From NCBI GenBank assembly GCA_043778205.1, contig JAYWGO010000075.1, forward strand, positions 1-64,000: a stretch of 64,000 bases of DNA, in the 5' to 3' direction. How positions within the stretch are numbered: the first letter of the stretch is position 1; each line of letters opens with the position of its first letter. Position numbers and translations under genes: made by a program. The notes below the pieces were generated by a model. The model saw only the letters and a list, made by a program, of their open reading frames with translations. It had not been told where the DNA came from and made no database searches. The DNA comes from JAAFIP01 sp043778205 (GTDB lineage: Bacteria; Pseudomonadota; Gammaproteobacteria; Burkholderiales; Burkholderiaceae_C). Of this stretch, positions 34,190-42,799 are shown piece after piece.

Positions 34190-34726
34190 TCAATGGGCCC
34201 GTGCCGCTTGCATGGACTTGCGATGAATATGGTCTGCTGCGCCATTGGCCTTGGCGGTTTGGTAGTGCCAGTCGATGTCCAGCATGCCAGCCAAGTTGCC
34301 TGCATCGTCAAAACCGCCCAAGGGACCAAACATAAAGCCCAGCAGCACCAAGCCTTTTGGGCCTGTAAACGGCTGGTGGGTAATGCCGCCAGCTTCAACC
34401 AGGTAGTCGCCTTCAAACACCTCGCCGTGCTCATAGCCAAAGCCGCCTTCTAGGATGTAGGCGTGCGCAGCACCAAAATGTTTGTGCACGCCAGCAATGG
34501 TGCCTGCGTCAACCTTCAACAAAATCACCATCAGGCTAGAGGCATCGTCGCAGTGCAGCAGCTTAAACTGCGTGCCGGGCATGCCCCATGGTGTCCAAGG
34601 AATGTGTTTAGCGCGCACGATCAGTGATCCATCAGGGTAGGCCAGTGACAGCCGCGGATCATTTCCGCTGCTGGCATGCGTAGGGGTTTGCACCTTAGCT
34701 TGGGCCATTGCTTGTACAGTACTCAT
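34190..34726 (-). CDS. cupin-domain protein, 2,4'-dihydroxyacetophenone dioxygenase-like
   Basis: This encodes 178 residues. The cupin metal-binding pattern is present: VDAGTIAGVHKHFGAAHAYILEGGF (two His and a Glu) and a second motif near GGITHQPFTG. The length and the LEGGFGYEHGEV segment resemble cupin dioxygenases that cleave diketones or hydroxyacetophenones. It lies divergent from an AraC-family activator, which is the likely regulator. Confidence 0.75.
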   Translation of the reverse strand: MSTVQAMAQAKVQTPTHASSGNDPRLSLAYPDGSLIVRAKHIPWTPWGMPGTQFKLLHCDDASSLMVILLKVDAGTIAGVHKHFGAAHAYILEGGFGYEHGEVFEGDYLVEAGGITHQPFTGPKGLVLLGFMFGPLGGFDDAGNLAGMLDIDWHYQTAKANGAADHIHRKSMQAARAH

Positions 34727-34875
34727 AGGAGTCTCCAGTAGTTAAAGTGGCGTGCCGACGGTACGCCTGAAGGCATGGTGTGGCTTGCCTCGCACCGCCC
34801 GAGCAGGGTAAACCCTGTTGGCTGGGTTCTCATGGCCTCACAGCAGCGATTTTTCGACAGCCGCGCGGCATTGGG

Positions 34876-35811
34876 ATGGCCTTGTGGGCGTTAAAATTTG
34901 CCATCGTGACTATTGAACCGCAGCCCGTACAGCGCCCTACAGAGCACCCAGCCAACCGCATTGGCACACTAGCGCATGTTCAGCCTGACCTGCTAATTTC
35001 AGCGGGGGCAGGATCACTACTGGGTGCCGTTTGGTCGCACGCTCCCACCGAGGCTAAAGTTACTGATCTTGCGCAGCATGCTATCGTTTTGCACCTGTCA
35101 GGCTCAACATTGGTAGAAAAGTGGCGCGACGGTCGTCTGCTGGGCCACCGCGCACGGATTGGCAGTGTCTCGCTGGTGCCAGCCCAGATAGAAACTCAGT
35201 GGGTTCTGTCGGGCCATTCCCGTGTAGCGCACATTTACGTTGACCCGCAGCGCCTGTCAGATGCCGTGTCTTGTGAAAGCCTTGTTTTGGCACCGCACCT
35301 GCGTGATTTTTTCGCCGAAACCGACGACGTGATGACCTCGCTGGTTCGTTTGGTGTTTGCCCAGGCGCAGGCAGGCACCCTGGACGACTTGGCTCATGAC
35401 GAGGTGATGTCCATGGTGGTGCGCCACCTGCTGCGCCGCTACGCGCTGGGGCAGCCCATGCCGGCGGCCACAGCACGCTTGACCTTAACAGCCGCCACTC
35501 TGCGCAAGGTATTTGTGCACATTGAAGACCGCCTGCGCAGTACGCTGCGTTTGTCAGAGCTTGCTGCCTTGGCACGGCTGTCAGACGACCACTTTCTGCG
35601 CTCGTTCAAAGCGGCTGTAGGCCAGACGCCACACCAGTACGTGCTTGCCAGGCGCATCAGCCGCTCTAGAGAGTTATTGGAGCGAAGTGACTCGCCTATT
35701 GCTGAGGTGGCACTTGCCACGGGTTTCAAAGGGGCCAGTCATTTTTCTGCAGCCTTCAAGGCACATATGGGCGCGTCACCTACCGACTGGCGGACGCGGC
35801 GGCGGCATTAA
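34876..35811 (+). CDS. AraC-family transcriptional regulator
   Basis: This encodes 311 residues from ATG 34876; GTG 34906 and ATG 34780 are alternatives. A variable N-terminal sensor part is followed by the AraC double helix-turn-helix: LRLSELAALARLSDDHFLRSFK, then RRISRSRELLERSDSPIAEVALATGFKGASHFSAAFK. It is divergent from the cupin gene with about 150 bp between them, so it probably controls that gene. The ligand is unknown. Confidence 0.85.
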   Translation: MALWALKFAIVTIEPQPVQRPTEHPANRIGTLAHVQPDLLISAGAGSLLGAVWSHAPTEAKVTDLAQHAIVLHLSGSTLVEKWRDGRLLGHRARIGSVSLVPAQIETQWVLSGHSRVAHIYVDPQRLSDAVSCESLVLAPHLRDFFAETDDVMTSLVRLVFAQAQAGTLDDLAHDEVMSMVVRHLLRRYALGQPMPAATARLTLTAATLRKVFVHIEDRLRSTLRLSELAALARLSDDHFLRSFKAAVGQTPHQYVLARRISRSRELLERSDSPIAEVALATGFKGASHFSAAFKAHMGASPTDWRTRRRH

Positions 35812-35862
35812 ACGCGGCCGCGCCAGGCAAAAATCGCCAAAAAAGGTCATTTTTGGAAACAA

Positions 35863-35920
35863 AATAGGCCTCTAGCCCAAGCAAATGCTGCACAGCCAGC
35901 TATTTTTTAGATAGCATTAA
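35863..35920 (+). repeat. dispersed palindromic repeat, copy G
   Basis: TAGGCCTCTAGCCCAAGCAA, then ATGCTGCACAGCCAGCTATT and GATAGCATTA. This is one of the best-conserved members, lying in the 200-bp gap between the AraC-type gene and the FHA-domain gene. Confidence 0.8.
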
Positions 35921-36014
35921 GCATTCGTAAAATTCGTTGCCAATGTGGCATTAAACGGTCAAAGTAAGCTTAGGGCTTAGTTTTTAATGGGCTATTTAAC
36001 CGGTAGGATCCCGC

Positions 36015-36674
36015 ATGCCACAGCTTATCACCTCGGTAGACGGCGTAGAAATTCACCGCCAGTACCTTACACGCGAGCGCACCACACTGGGCCGCAAGCC
36101 GCATAACCATATTGTGCTGACCGACTTGGCCGTTAGCGGAGAGCACTGCGCATTTGAGCTAACTGGGCTGGCAGATGTGGTGGTGGTAGACGCAGGCAGC
36201 ACCAATGGCACCTACATTAACGGAGCCATGGTGCGCATGCACCTGCTGAAAGACCACGACGTGATTGCCATTGGCAAGTTTAAGATTTTGTACCTTAGCG
36301 CCAGTGCACTGACCGATGAAATCAACCATGAAATGACCACCGCGCAAATGCCGCTCGACTATGGCCAAACCGCGTCTTTTTCTTCTTCTTCCTTTTCATC
36401 TTCGGGGGCGCTGCAGGCCAGCTTGAAGGTGCTGACGGGTTCGTCGGCGGGCCTGGAGCTGCCGGTGGTTAAAGCGGTGTCTACCTTTGGCAAGCGCGGT
36501 GTGGCCATGGTCGCCATTGCCCACCGCCGCCAGGGCTATTTCATTTCTTGCATTGAGGCCACCCAAACGCCCACCCTGAACGGCCAGCCGATTACCGACG
36601 CGCCGGTGCTCATGGCTGACTACGATGTGCTGGAGCTTGCGGGCAACACGCTGGAGTTCTCTTTGAAGATGTAA
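36015..36674 (+). CDS. FHA-domain protein
   Basis: This encodes 219 residues. A forkhead-associated domain lies at about 22-95: TLGRKPHNHIVL, then SGEHCAFEL and STNGTYING, the phosphothreonine-binding Arg, Ser and Asn positions. A serine run near 120 (FSSSSFSSSGAL) links to a second FHA-like half with FGKRGVAMVAIAHR and TLNGQPI. It may read phosphothreonine marks, for example from the Hanks-type kinase encoded at 16.8 kb. That link is inference; the two genes are 18 kb apart. Confidence 0.85.
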   Translation: MPQLITSVDGVEIHRQYLTRERTTLGRKPHNHIVLTDLAVSGEHCAFELTGLADVVVVDAGSTNGTYINGAMVRMHLLKDHDVIAIGKFKILYLSASALTDEINHEMTTAQMPLDYGQTASFSSSSFSSSGALQASLKVLTGSSAGLELPVVKAVSTFGKRGVAMVAIAHRRQGYFISCIEATQTPTLNGQPITDAPVLMADYDVLELAGNTLEFSLKM

Positions 36675-36689
36675 TTTACCCGCTAAGCA

Positions 36690-37580
36690 TTAAAAATTCT
36701 TGCGTATCAGCTCCGACAGCAGCTCCTGCATGGCGCGCTGGGTCAATGTGGCAGGGCGCTGGGCGCTGGTGGCCAGGCTTAAGCGGCTGCGCAGGCCGCT
36801 GACGGGGCGCATGCTGTACAGCTCGGGGTGGGCTGCGGTGCGCACGGCATTGGCGGGCAAAATAGCGGCACCTGCGTTGTCAGCTACCAAATCGAGCGTG
36901 GCAGCTACGCCGTCAACTTCTAGCGCAATGGTCAGGCGTTTACCTACCGCGCCCATCTCGGTTTCTACCAAAGCGCGCAGGGCGTTGGGGCGGGTGGCTA
37001 TCACCAGCGGTATGCTGGCCAGCTCGCGCACGCTGATGCTGATGCCCTCTTTGCTGCGGTGGGTGCTGTGCTGCACCAGTACCAAGTCCTCCTCTACCAG
37101 CTCGGTCAGTTCCATATCGGTAGCGGGCAAGGGGTTGTACAGCAGCACAATGTCTAAGCGGCCCACGGTCAGTCCCTCGTGCAGGGCAACCGACAGGCCT
37201 TCGCTGATTGACAGCACAGCCTCGGGCATGCGCTCTTTAAAGGCGCGAATCAGCGGCACGGTGAGTACTTTGGCCACGCTGGTGGGCATGCCCACGGCCA
37301 CGCGGCCGGCTAAGCCGCCGCGCACCCGGCCTAGCTCTTCGCGTGCCCGCTCTACCTGGTGCAATATGCCCCGGCCATGCTCGAGCATGACTTTACCGGC
37401 CTCGGTGGTAGTAGCACCCCGGCCGTTGCGCACCAGCAGGTTTTGCCGCAGCTCTACCTCTAACAGCCGCACCTGGCGGCTCAGCGCAGGCTGGGCAATA
37501 TTGAGTAACACAGAGGCACGGGTAAAGCTGCCCAGCTCGGCTACGCGTACAAAATACTCAATTTGCTTGAGGTCCATCAA
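36690..37580 (-). CDS. LysR-family regulator, probable PmdR/LigR-type activator of the protocatechuate operon
   Basis: This encodes 296 residues. The N-terminal winged helix-turn-helix is IEYFVRVAELGSFTRASVLL, then AQPALSRQVRLLE. The effector domain starts near 92. It is divergent from the galD-ligC operon with 127 bp between start codons, the usual arrangement for a LysR activator and its target. Regulators of the 4,5-cleavage pathway respond to pathway intermediates; here the ligand is inference. Confidence 0.87.
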   Translation of the reverse strand: MMDLKQIEYFVRVAELGSFTRASVLLNIAQPALSRQVRLLEVELRQNLLVRNGRGATTTEAGKVMLEHGRGILHQVERAREELGRVRGGLAGRVAVGMPTSVAKVLTVPLIRAFKERMPEAVLSISEGLSVALHEGLTVGRLDIVLLYNPLPATDMELTELVEEDLVLVQHSTHRSKEGISISVRELASIPLVIATRPNALRALVETEMGAVGKRLTIALEVDGVAATLDLVADNAGAAILPANAVRTAAHPELYSMRPVSGLRSRLSLATSAQRPATLTQRAMQELLSELIRKNF

Positions 37581-37593
37581 CTTATTTTATGGG

Positions 37594-37614
37594 TATAGCT
37601 CGTGTATTGCTATA
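37594..37614. promoter_or_regulatory. LysR-type operator candidate (T-N11-A inverted repeat)
   Basis: TATAGC at 37594-37599 and GCTATA at 37609-37614 are a perfect inverted repeat with a nine-base spacer, containing the T-N11-A pattern of LysR boxes. It lies 14 bp from the regulator's start and about 95 bp from galD, so it would serve both autoregulation and activation. Confidence 0.65.
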
Positions 37615-37707
37615 AGTATTTGTTCTAGCAGGTAGGGAGGTGGCCAGGTTGCAGTTAACCCCAAGTTAAACAACAATGACCGTCTGTTAAAAGTACTAAA
37701 ACCACCC

Positions 37708-38826
37708 ATGCAAACCGCGATTCCCTGCTACTTTATGCGGGGTGGCACATCCAAAGGGCCATTTTTTTTAGAAAGTGACCTTCCCAGCGAGCCTGCCACC
37801 CGCGACCGCGTGTTGCTGGCGGTGATGGGCTCGCCCGATGCCAGACAAATCGACGGCTTAGGTGGTGCGCACCCGCTCACGTCTAAAGTAGGTATAGTGC
37901 GCAAAAGCAGCACGCCAGGCGTGGCGGTAGACTTTTTGTTCGCCCAGCTCCAGCCTAGTAACGACAGCGTAGACACCACGCCCAACTGCGGCAACATGCT
38001 GGCCGCTGTGCTGCCCTTTGCCATAGAGCGCGGCTTGGTTAGCGTGCAGGGCGCTACCACCACCGCCCGCGTGCTTACGCTGAACACCGCCATGCAATGC
38101 GACATCACCGTGCACACCCCCGGCGGTAAGGTGGCCACCACAGGCGATGCGCGCATTGACGGTGCACCCGGCGCATCCGCACCCATCACCATTAATTTTT
38201 TAGACACCGCTGGCTCGGTGTGCACCAGTTTGCTGCCCACAGGCAAGGTGCGTGACACCGTGCACGTGCAGGGCGAAGGCTTTGCGCCCTTTGCACTCGA
38301 TGTGACCTGCATTGACAATGGCATGCCCTTGGTAATGCTGCGCGCCAGCGATGTGCAGCGCACTGGCTATGAAAGCGTGGCCAGTTTGAATGCGGATACC
38401 CAACTCAAAGCCAAGCTCCAAGCCCTGCGCTTGCAAGTCTCACTGCAAATGGGGCTGGGCGATGTGACCTCAAAGAACTACCCCAAGATGACCCTGGTAG
38501 CTGCGCCTGTGGCTGGCGGCAGCGTGGCAACCCGCTCATTTATTCCCCACGTATGCCACGATGCCATTGGCGTGCTGGCAGCAGTAACCGTGGCCACCGC
38601 CTGCGTGCTCAAGGGCTCGGTCTGCGACGGCTTGGCCGTGATGGCCGGTGGCAGCCCGCAAACTGTGTCGGTAGAGCACCCCACAGGGGAATTTAGCCTG
38701 TCCTTGGTGACAGACCCTTTGAACCCCCAAAACGTCACCCAAGCCGCACTGCTGCGCACAGCCAGGCTCATCATGCGCGGCGAAGTGATGGTGCCTGCCA
38801 GTGTCTGGGCGGGCCCTGCAATTTAA
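37708..38826 (+). CDS. galD: 4-oxalomesaconate tautomerase
   Basis: This encodes 372 residues of the PrpF fold. It starts with AIPCYFMRGGTSKGPFF, then contains DGLGGAHPLTSKVGIV, TTPNCGNMLAAVLPFAIE and the block DVTSKNYPKMTLVA. GalD/PmdU interconverts tautomers of 4-oxalomesaconate so that the hydratase can act. It is the first gene of the operon, 14 bp before ligJ. In Comamonas the operon begins with the equivalent gene, pmdU. Confidence 0.9.
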   Translation: MQTAIPCYFMRGGTSKGPFFLESDLPSEPATRDRVLLAVMGSPDARQIDGLGGAHPLTSKVGIVRKSSTPGVAVDFLFAQLQPSNDSVDTTPNCGNMLAAVLPFAIERGLVSVQGATTTARVLTLNTAMQCDITVHTPGGKVATTGDARIDGAPGASAPITINFLDTAGSVCTSLLPTGKVRDTVHVQGEGFAPFALDVTCIDNGMPLVMLRASDVQRTGYESVASLNADTQLKAKLQALRLQVSLQMGLGDVTSKNYPKMTLVAAPVAGGSVATRSFIPHVCHDAIGVLAAVTVATACVLKGSVCDGLAVMAGGSPQTVSVEHPTGEFSLSLVTDPLNPQNVTQAALLRTARLIMRGEVMVPASVWAGPAI

Positions 38827-38840
38827 AACACGTCTAACCC

Positions 38841-39887
38841 ATGAGCCTAGAGAAACCTTTAACCATCGACTGCCACGGCCACTACACCACCGCGCCCAAG
38901 GCGCTGGAGACTTGGCGTAACCAGCAAATTGCCGGCATTAAAGACCCGGTGATGGCCCCCAAAGTAGCCGACCTGAAAATTAGCGATGACGAGTTGCGCG
39001 AAACCATCGAGCACAACCAACTGCGCCTGATGCAAGGGCGCGGCAGCGACCTGACCATTTTTAGCCCGCGCGCCAGCTTTATGGCCCACCATATTGGCGA
39101 CTTCAATGTCTCCAACACCTGGGCGGCAATTTGCAACGAGCTGTGCTACCGCGTAGCGCAGCTGTTCCCCAACCATTTTGTTCCCGCCGCCATGCTGCCG
39201 CAGTCGCCCGGCGTAGACCCCGCCACCTGCATTCCCGCGCTGGTGGCTTGTGTAGAGCAGTACGGCAACGTAGGCATTAACCTTAACCCCGACCCATCGG
39301 GCGGCCACTGGACATCGCCGCCGCTGTCCGACAAACACTGGTACCCCATTTACGAAAAAATGGTGGAATACGATCTGCCCGCCATGGTGCACGTGAGCAC
39401 CAGTTGCAACGCCTGCTTTCACACCACAGGCGCGCACTACTTAAACGCTGACACGACTGCTTTTATGCAGTGCCTTACCAGCGACTTGTTCACAGATTTC
39501 CCTACGCTGAAGTTTTTAATTCCCCATGGCGGCGGTGCGGTGCCCTACCACTGGGGGCGCTTTCGCGGGCTAGCGCAAGAGCTAAAAAAGCCTTTGCTCA
39601 ACGACCATTTGCTTAACAATATTTTCTTTGACACCTGCGTCTACCACCAGCCGGGTATTGACCTGCTAACCAAAGTCATCCCCGTGAAAAATATTCTGTT
39701 TGCCAGTGAAATGATCGGTGCGGTGCGCGGGATTGACCCTGAAACTGGCCATTACTACGACGACACCAAGCGCTACATAGAGGCATCTGCCCAGCTAAGC
39801 GCACAAGAGCGCTACCAAATCTACGAAGGCAACGCGCGCCACGTGTTCCCGCGTTTGAACGCATTACTAACCCAGAAAGGCCTATGA
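38841..39887 (+). CDS. ligJ: 4-oxalomesaconate hydratase (amidohydrolase fold)
   Basis: This encodes 348 residues. The metal-binding DCHGHYTTAP lies near 10, FSPRASFMAHH near 76, HVSTSCNACFHTTGAHY near 180-196, and FLIPHGGGAVPYHWGRF near 231. LigJ/PmdE adds water to 4-oxalomesaconate, giving 4-carboxy-4-hydroxy-2-oxoadipate. Its stop is separated from the ligK ATG by one base. Confidence 0.93.
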   Translation: MSLEKPLTIDCHGHYTTAPKALETWRNQQIAGIKDPVMAPKVADLKISDDELRETIEHNQLRLMQGRGSDLTIFSPRASFMAHHIGDFNVSNTWAAICNELCYRVAQLFPNHFVPAAMLPQSPGVDPATCIPALVACVEQYGNVGINLNPDPSGGHWTSPPLSDKHWYPIYEKMVEYDLPAMVHVSTSCNACFHTTGAHYLNADTTAFMQCLTSDLFTDFPTLKFLIPHGGGAVPYHWGRFRGLAQELKKPLLNDHLLNNIFFDTCVYHQPGIDLLTKVIPVKNILFASEMIGAVRGIDPETGHYYDDTKRYIEASAQLSAQERYQIYEGNARHVFPRLNALLTQKGL

Positions 39888-39888
39888 C

Positions 39889-40572
39889 ATGCATGAACTG
39901 GGTGTGGTGTACCGCAACATAGTGCGTGCAGACAAAAAAGTCGCTGAGCAATTTGCATTGCTGGGCTGCGCTACCGTGCACGAAGCGATGGGCCGCGTAG
40001 GCCTTATGAAACCTTGGATGCGCCCCATCTACAGCGGCGCGCAGGTTAGCGGCACGGCAGTTACGGTGCTGCTCCAGCCTGGCGACAACTGGATGATGCA
40101 CGTGGTGGCTGAGCAAATTCAGCCTGGAGACATCGTGGTGGCGGCCGTCACCTCTGACTGCACAGACGGCTATTTTGGCGATTTGTTAGCCACCTCTTTT
40201 CAAGCGCGGGGAGCGCGTGCGCTGATCATAGATGCAGGGGTGCGCGACGTAAAAACCCTCAAAGAAATGAACTTTCCGGTGTGGAGCAAAGCCATTAGCG
40301 CCAAAGGCACCATCAAGGCTACGTTAGGTTCGGTCAATATTCCGGTGGTGTGTGCAGGCATGCTGGTACACCCCGGCGATGTGGTGGTGGCAGACGATGA
40401 CGGTGTGGTCGTTGTGCCTGCCAAGCTGGCCGTCAACACGCTAGAAGCCGCGCTGGCACGTGAAGCGCTAGAGGCTGAAAAACGCGCCAAACTTGCAGCA
40501 GGCGTGCTGGGCCTGGACATGTACGCCATGCGCGGGCCGCTAGAAAAACTAGGCTTGAGGTACATCGACTAA
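39889..40572 (+). CDS. ligK: 4-carboxy-4-hydroxy-2-oxoadipate aldolase/oxaloacetate decarboxylase
   Basis: This encodes 227 residues of the class II aldolase family related to RraA. Conserved blocks are CATVHEAMGRVG, then GDIVVAAVTSDC, the phosphate/metal region GARALIIDAGVRDV, and HPGDVVVADDDGVVVVP. LigK/PmdF splits the C6 intermediate into pyruvate and oxaloacetate, the last step of the pathway. It lies between ligJ and ligI with almost no spacing. Confidence 0.93.
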   Translation: MHELGVVYRNIVRADKKVAEQFALLGCATVHEAMGRVGLMKPWMRPIYSGAQVSGTAVTVLLQPGDNWMMHVVAEQIQPGDIVVAAVTSDCTDGYFGDLLATSFQARGARALIIDAGVRDVKTLKEMNFPVWSKAISAKGTIKATLGSVNIPVVCAGMLVHPGDVVVADDDGVVVVPAKLAVNTLEAALAREALEAEKRAKLAAGVLGLDMYAMRGPLEKLGLRYID

Positions 40573-40574
40573 GT

Positions 40575-41483
40575 ATGCAATTGACCAAGACCCCCGACTG
40601 GCTAGACTGGTACGCCGCCCCAGCCAAGCCCAGCTTTAAGCTCCCAGCAGATGCTGTGGATGCCCATTGCCACGTATTTGGCCCCAGCGCAGAGTTCCCT
40701 TTTGCCGACGAGCGCAAGTACACGCCATGCGACGCGTCCAAGCAGCAGCTTTTTGCGCTGCGCGACCATCTAGGCTTTGACAAAAACGTGATCGTGCAAG
40801 CCACCTGCCACGGCTACGATAACCGCGCCGTGCTAGATGCCTGCCGCGCCTCTGGTGGCAAAGCACGCGGCGTGGCCACGGTGCGCCGCGATGTTACTGA
40901 CGCGCAGCTGCTGGACATGCATGCAGCGGGCGTGCGCGCTGTGCGGTTTAACTTTGTCAAACGTTTGGTTGATTTCACCCCCCAAGATGAGCTCCTAGAG
41001 ATCGCCCAGCGCATTGCCCACTTAGGCTGGCACGTGGTGGTTTATTTTGAAGCCGTAGATTTACCCGAGCTATGGGACTTTTTTACTGCGCTGCCCACCG
41101 TCGTCGTAGTGGACCACATGGGCAGGCCTGATGTGAGCCAACCGGCAAATGGCCCAGAATTTGAGCTGTTTGTCCAATTTATGGCCCAGCACAGCAACGT
41201 GTGGAGCAAAGTCAGCTGCCCAGAGCGGCTCAGCGTGACTGGCCCCAAGGCACTGCAAGGTGAGCAAAACGCTTACCAAGACGTGATTCCTTTTGCGCGC
41301 CGCATAGTTGAGACCTTCCCAGACCGCGTGCTTTGGGGCACCGACTGGCCGCACCCAAACCTGAAAAACCATATGCCAGACGATGGCCTGCTGGTTGACT
41401 TTATTCCCCACATTGCAGTGACTCCCGCGCTGCAGCACATGCTCTTGGTAGACAATCCTACCAAGTTGTATTGGAAAGACTAA
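40575..41483 (+). CDS. ligI: 2-pyrone-4,6-dicarboxylate hydrolase
   Basis: This encodes 302 residues of the amidohydrolase superfamily. DAHCHVFGPSAEFPFADERKYTP is the substrate-binding start (only part quoted as a label: DAHCHVFGPS). Later come HGYDNRAVLDACR, VVDHMGRPDV and the catalytic Asp in LWGTDWPHPN near 257. LigI/PmdD opens the lactone ring of PDC. Its TAA shares one base with the ligA ATG (TAATG). Confidence 0.93.
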   Translation: MQLTKTPDWLDWYAAPAKPSFKLPADAVDAHCHVFGPSAEFPFADERKYTPCDASKQQLFALRDHLGFDKNVIVQATCHGYDNRAVLDACRASGGKARGVATVRRDVTDAQLLDMHAAGVRAVRFNFVKRLVDFTPQDELLEIAQRIAHLGWHVVVYFEAVDLPELWDFFTALPTVVVVDHMGRPDVSQPANGPEFELFVQFMAQHSNVWSKVSCPERLSVTGPKALQGEQNAYQDVIPFARRIVETFPDRVLWGTDWPHPNLKNHMPDDGLLVDFIPHIAVTPALQHMLLVDNPTKLYWKD

Positions 41484-41926
41484 TGTCCCTGCATAAGCCC
41501 TACCTGGATGTACCCGGCACCACGCTGTTTGACATGGACGCAGCGCGCAAGGGTTTCCACCTGAACCAGTTTTGTATGTCGCTGATGAAGCCTGAGAACC
41601 GCGAGCGCTTTAAAGCAGACCAGCGCGCCTACCTAAATGAGTGGCCGATGTCTGAGGCACAAAAACAAGCGGTATTGGAGGTAGATTTGAACAAGGCCAT
41701 TGCATTGGGCGGCAACATTTATTTTTTGGCCAAACTTGGCGCAACGCACGCCAAGAGCTTTCAACAAATGGCGGGCAGCATGACGGGCATGACCGAGGAC
41801 GAGTACCGCACCATGATGGTAGGCGGCGGACGCTCTATCGAAGGCAACCGCGTGGTAGGCGAGGGCGGCACGGCGCAAGCCTACCGCCAACCCCAAGGCG
41901 CCGCAGGCCAGAAAGTGGGCGGCTAG
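41483..41926 (+). CDS. ligA: protocatechuate 4,5-dioxygenase, alpha subunit
   Basis: This encodes 147 residues from ATG 41483; the ORF start at 41471 overlaps ligI. The LigA fold is shown by TLFDMDAARKGFHLNQFCMSL, then AYLNEWPMSEAQKQAVL and GGNIYFLAKLGATHAKSF. It forms the small subunit that caps the LigB active site. It is read with ligB from the same message, three bases apart. Confidence 0.93.
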   Translation: MSLHKPYLDVPGTTLFDMDAARKGFHLNQFCMSLMKPENRERFKADQRAYLNEWPMSEAQKQAVLEVDLNKAIALGGNIYFLAKLGATHAKSFQQMAGSMTGMTEDEYRTMMVGGGRSIEGNRVVGEGGTAQAYRQPQGAAGQKVGG

Positions 41927-41929
41927 ACC

Positions 41930-42799
41930 ATGGCCCGCATTACTGCCAGCGTATTCACCTCCCACGTGCCTGCAATAGGCGCCGCCATCGACGCAGGTAA
42001 AACAACAGAGCCCTATTGGGAGCCGCTGTTTAAAGGCTATGCGCTGTCTAAACAATGGTTCAAAGACAACACGCCCGATGTGATCTTGCTGGTGTTTAAC
42101 GACCACGCTACGGCCTTTAGCCTAGAGATGGTTCCCACTTTTGCCATAGGCTGCGCGGCAGAGTTTGCGGTGGCCGACGAAGGCTGGGGCCCGCGCCCCG
42201 TGCCCACGGTGGTGGGCCACCCCGAGCTGGCCGCGCACATCACGCAGTCGGTTATCCAAGACGACTTTGACATCACCATCGTCAACAAAATGGCCGTAGA
42301 CCACGGCTTAACCGTGCCGCTGTCGCTGGTGTGTGGGCAACCCACTGCCGATCATTTTGCGTGGCCTTGCCCGGTTATTCCCATAGCTATCAACGTGCTG
42401 GTGTACCCTGTACCTTCAGGCAAGCGTTGCCTAAACTTAGGCAAAGCCTTGCGCAAAGCGGTGGAGTCGTTTGACCAAGACCTTAAGGTGCACATTTGGG
42501 GTACCGGCGGCATGAGCCACCAGCTGCAGGGCCCGCGTGCAGGCTTGATTAACAAAGCGTTTGATACCGCATTTATAGACACCATGGTGCACAAGCCCGA
42601 GCAGCAGGCTGCAATGCCGCATATTGACTATGTTCGTGAGGCAGGCAGCGAAGGTATTGAGCTGGTCATGTGGCTTACTGCACGCGGTGCGATGGCTGAC
42701 CTTAATGGCGGCAAAGCGCCCAAGGAAGTGCACCGCTTCTACCATGTGCCTGCGTCAAACACGGCAGTCGGCCATTTGATACTAGAGAACCCCCTATGA
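41930..42799 (+). CDS. ligB: protocatechuate 4,5-dioxygenase, beta (catalytic) subunit
   Basis: This encodes 289 residues. Iron ligands of the type II extradiol family are visible: H12 in FTSHVPAIG, H59 in FNDHATAFS, and a Glu near 241-244 (GSEGIELVMW). Catalytic His residues are in VDHGLTVPLS (H125) and GGMSHQLQG (H197). It opens protocatechuate between C4 and C5 using Fe(II) and O2. The last codons overlap the ligC start (ATGA). Confidence 0.95.
   Translation: MARITASVFTSHVPAIGAAIDAGKTTEPYWEPLFKGYALSKQWFKDNTPDVILLVFNDHATAFSLEMVPTFAIGCAAEFAVADEGWGPRPVPTVVGHPELAAHITQSVIQDDFDITIVNKMAVDHGLTVPLSLVCGQPTADHFAWPCPVIPIAINVLVYPVPSGKRCLNLGKALRKAVESFDQDLKVHIWGTGGMSHQLQGPRAGLINKAFDTAFIDTMVHKPEQQAAMPHIDYVREAGSEGIELVMWLTARGAMADLNGGKAPKEVHRFYHVPASNTAVGHLILENPL

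Noticed and set aside
41930..42799. Gallate dioxygenase rather than LigB
   Set aside because: A separate small LigA-type subunit gene precedes it, whereas gallate dioxygenases are usually a single fused protein, so protocatechuate 4,5-dioxygenase fits better.
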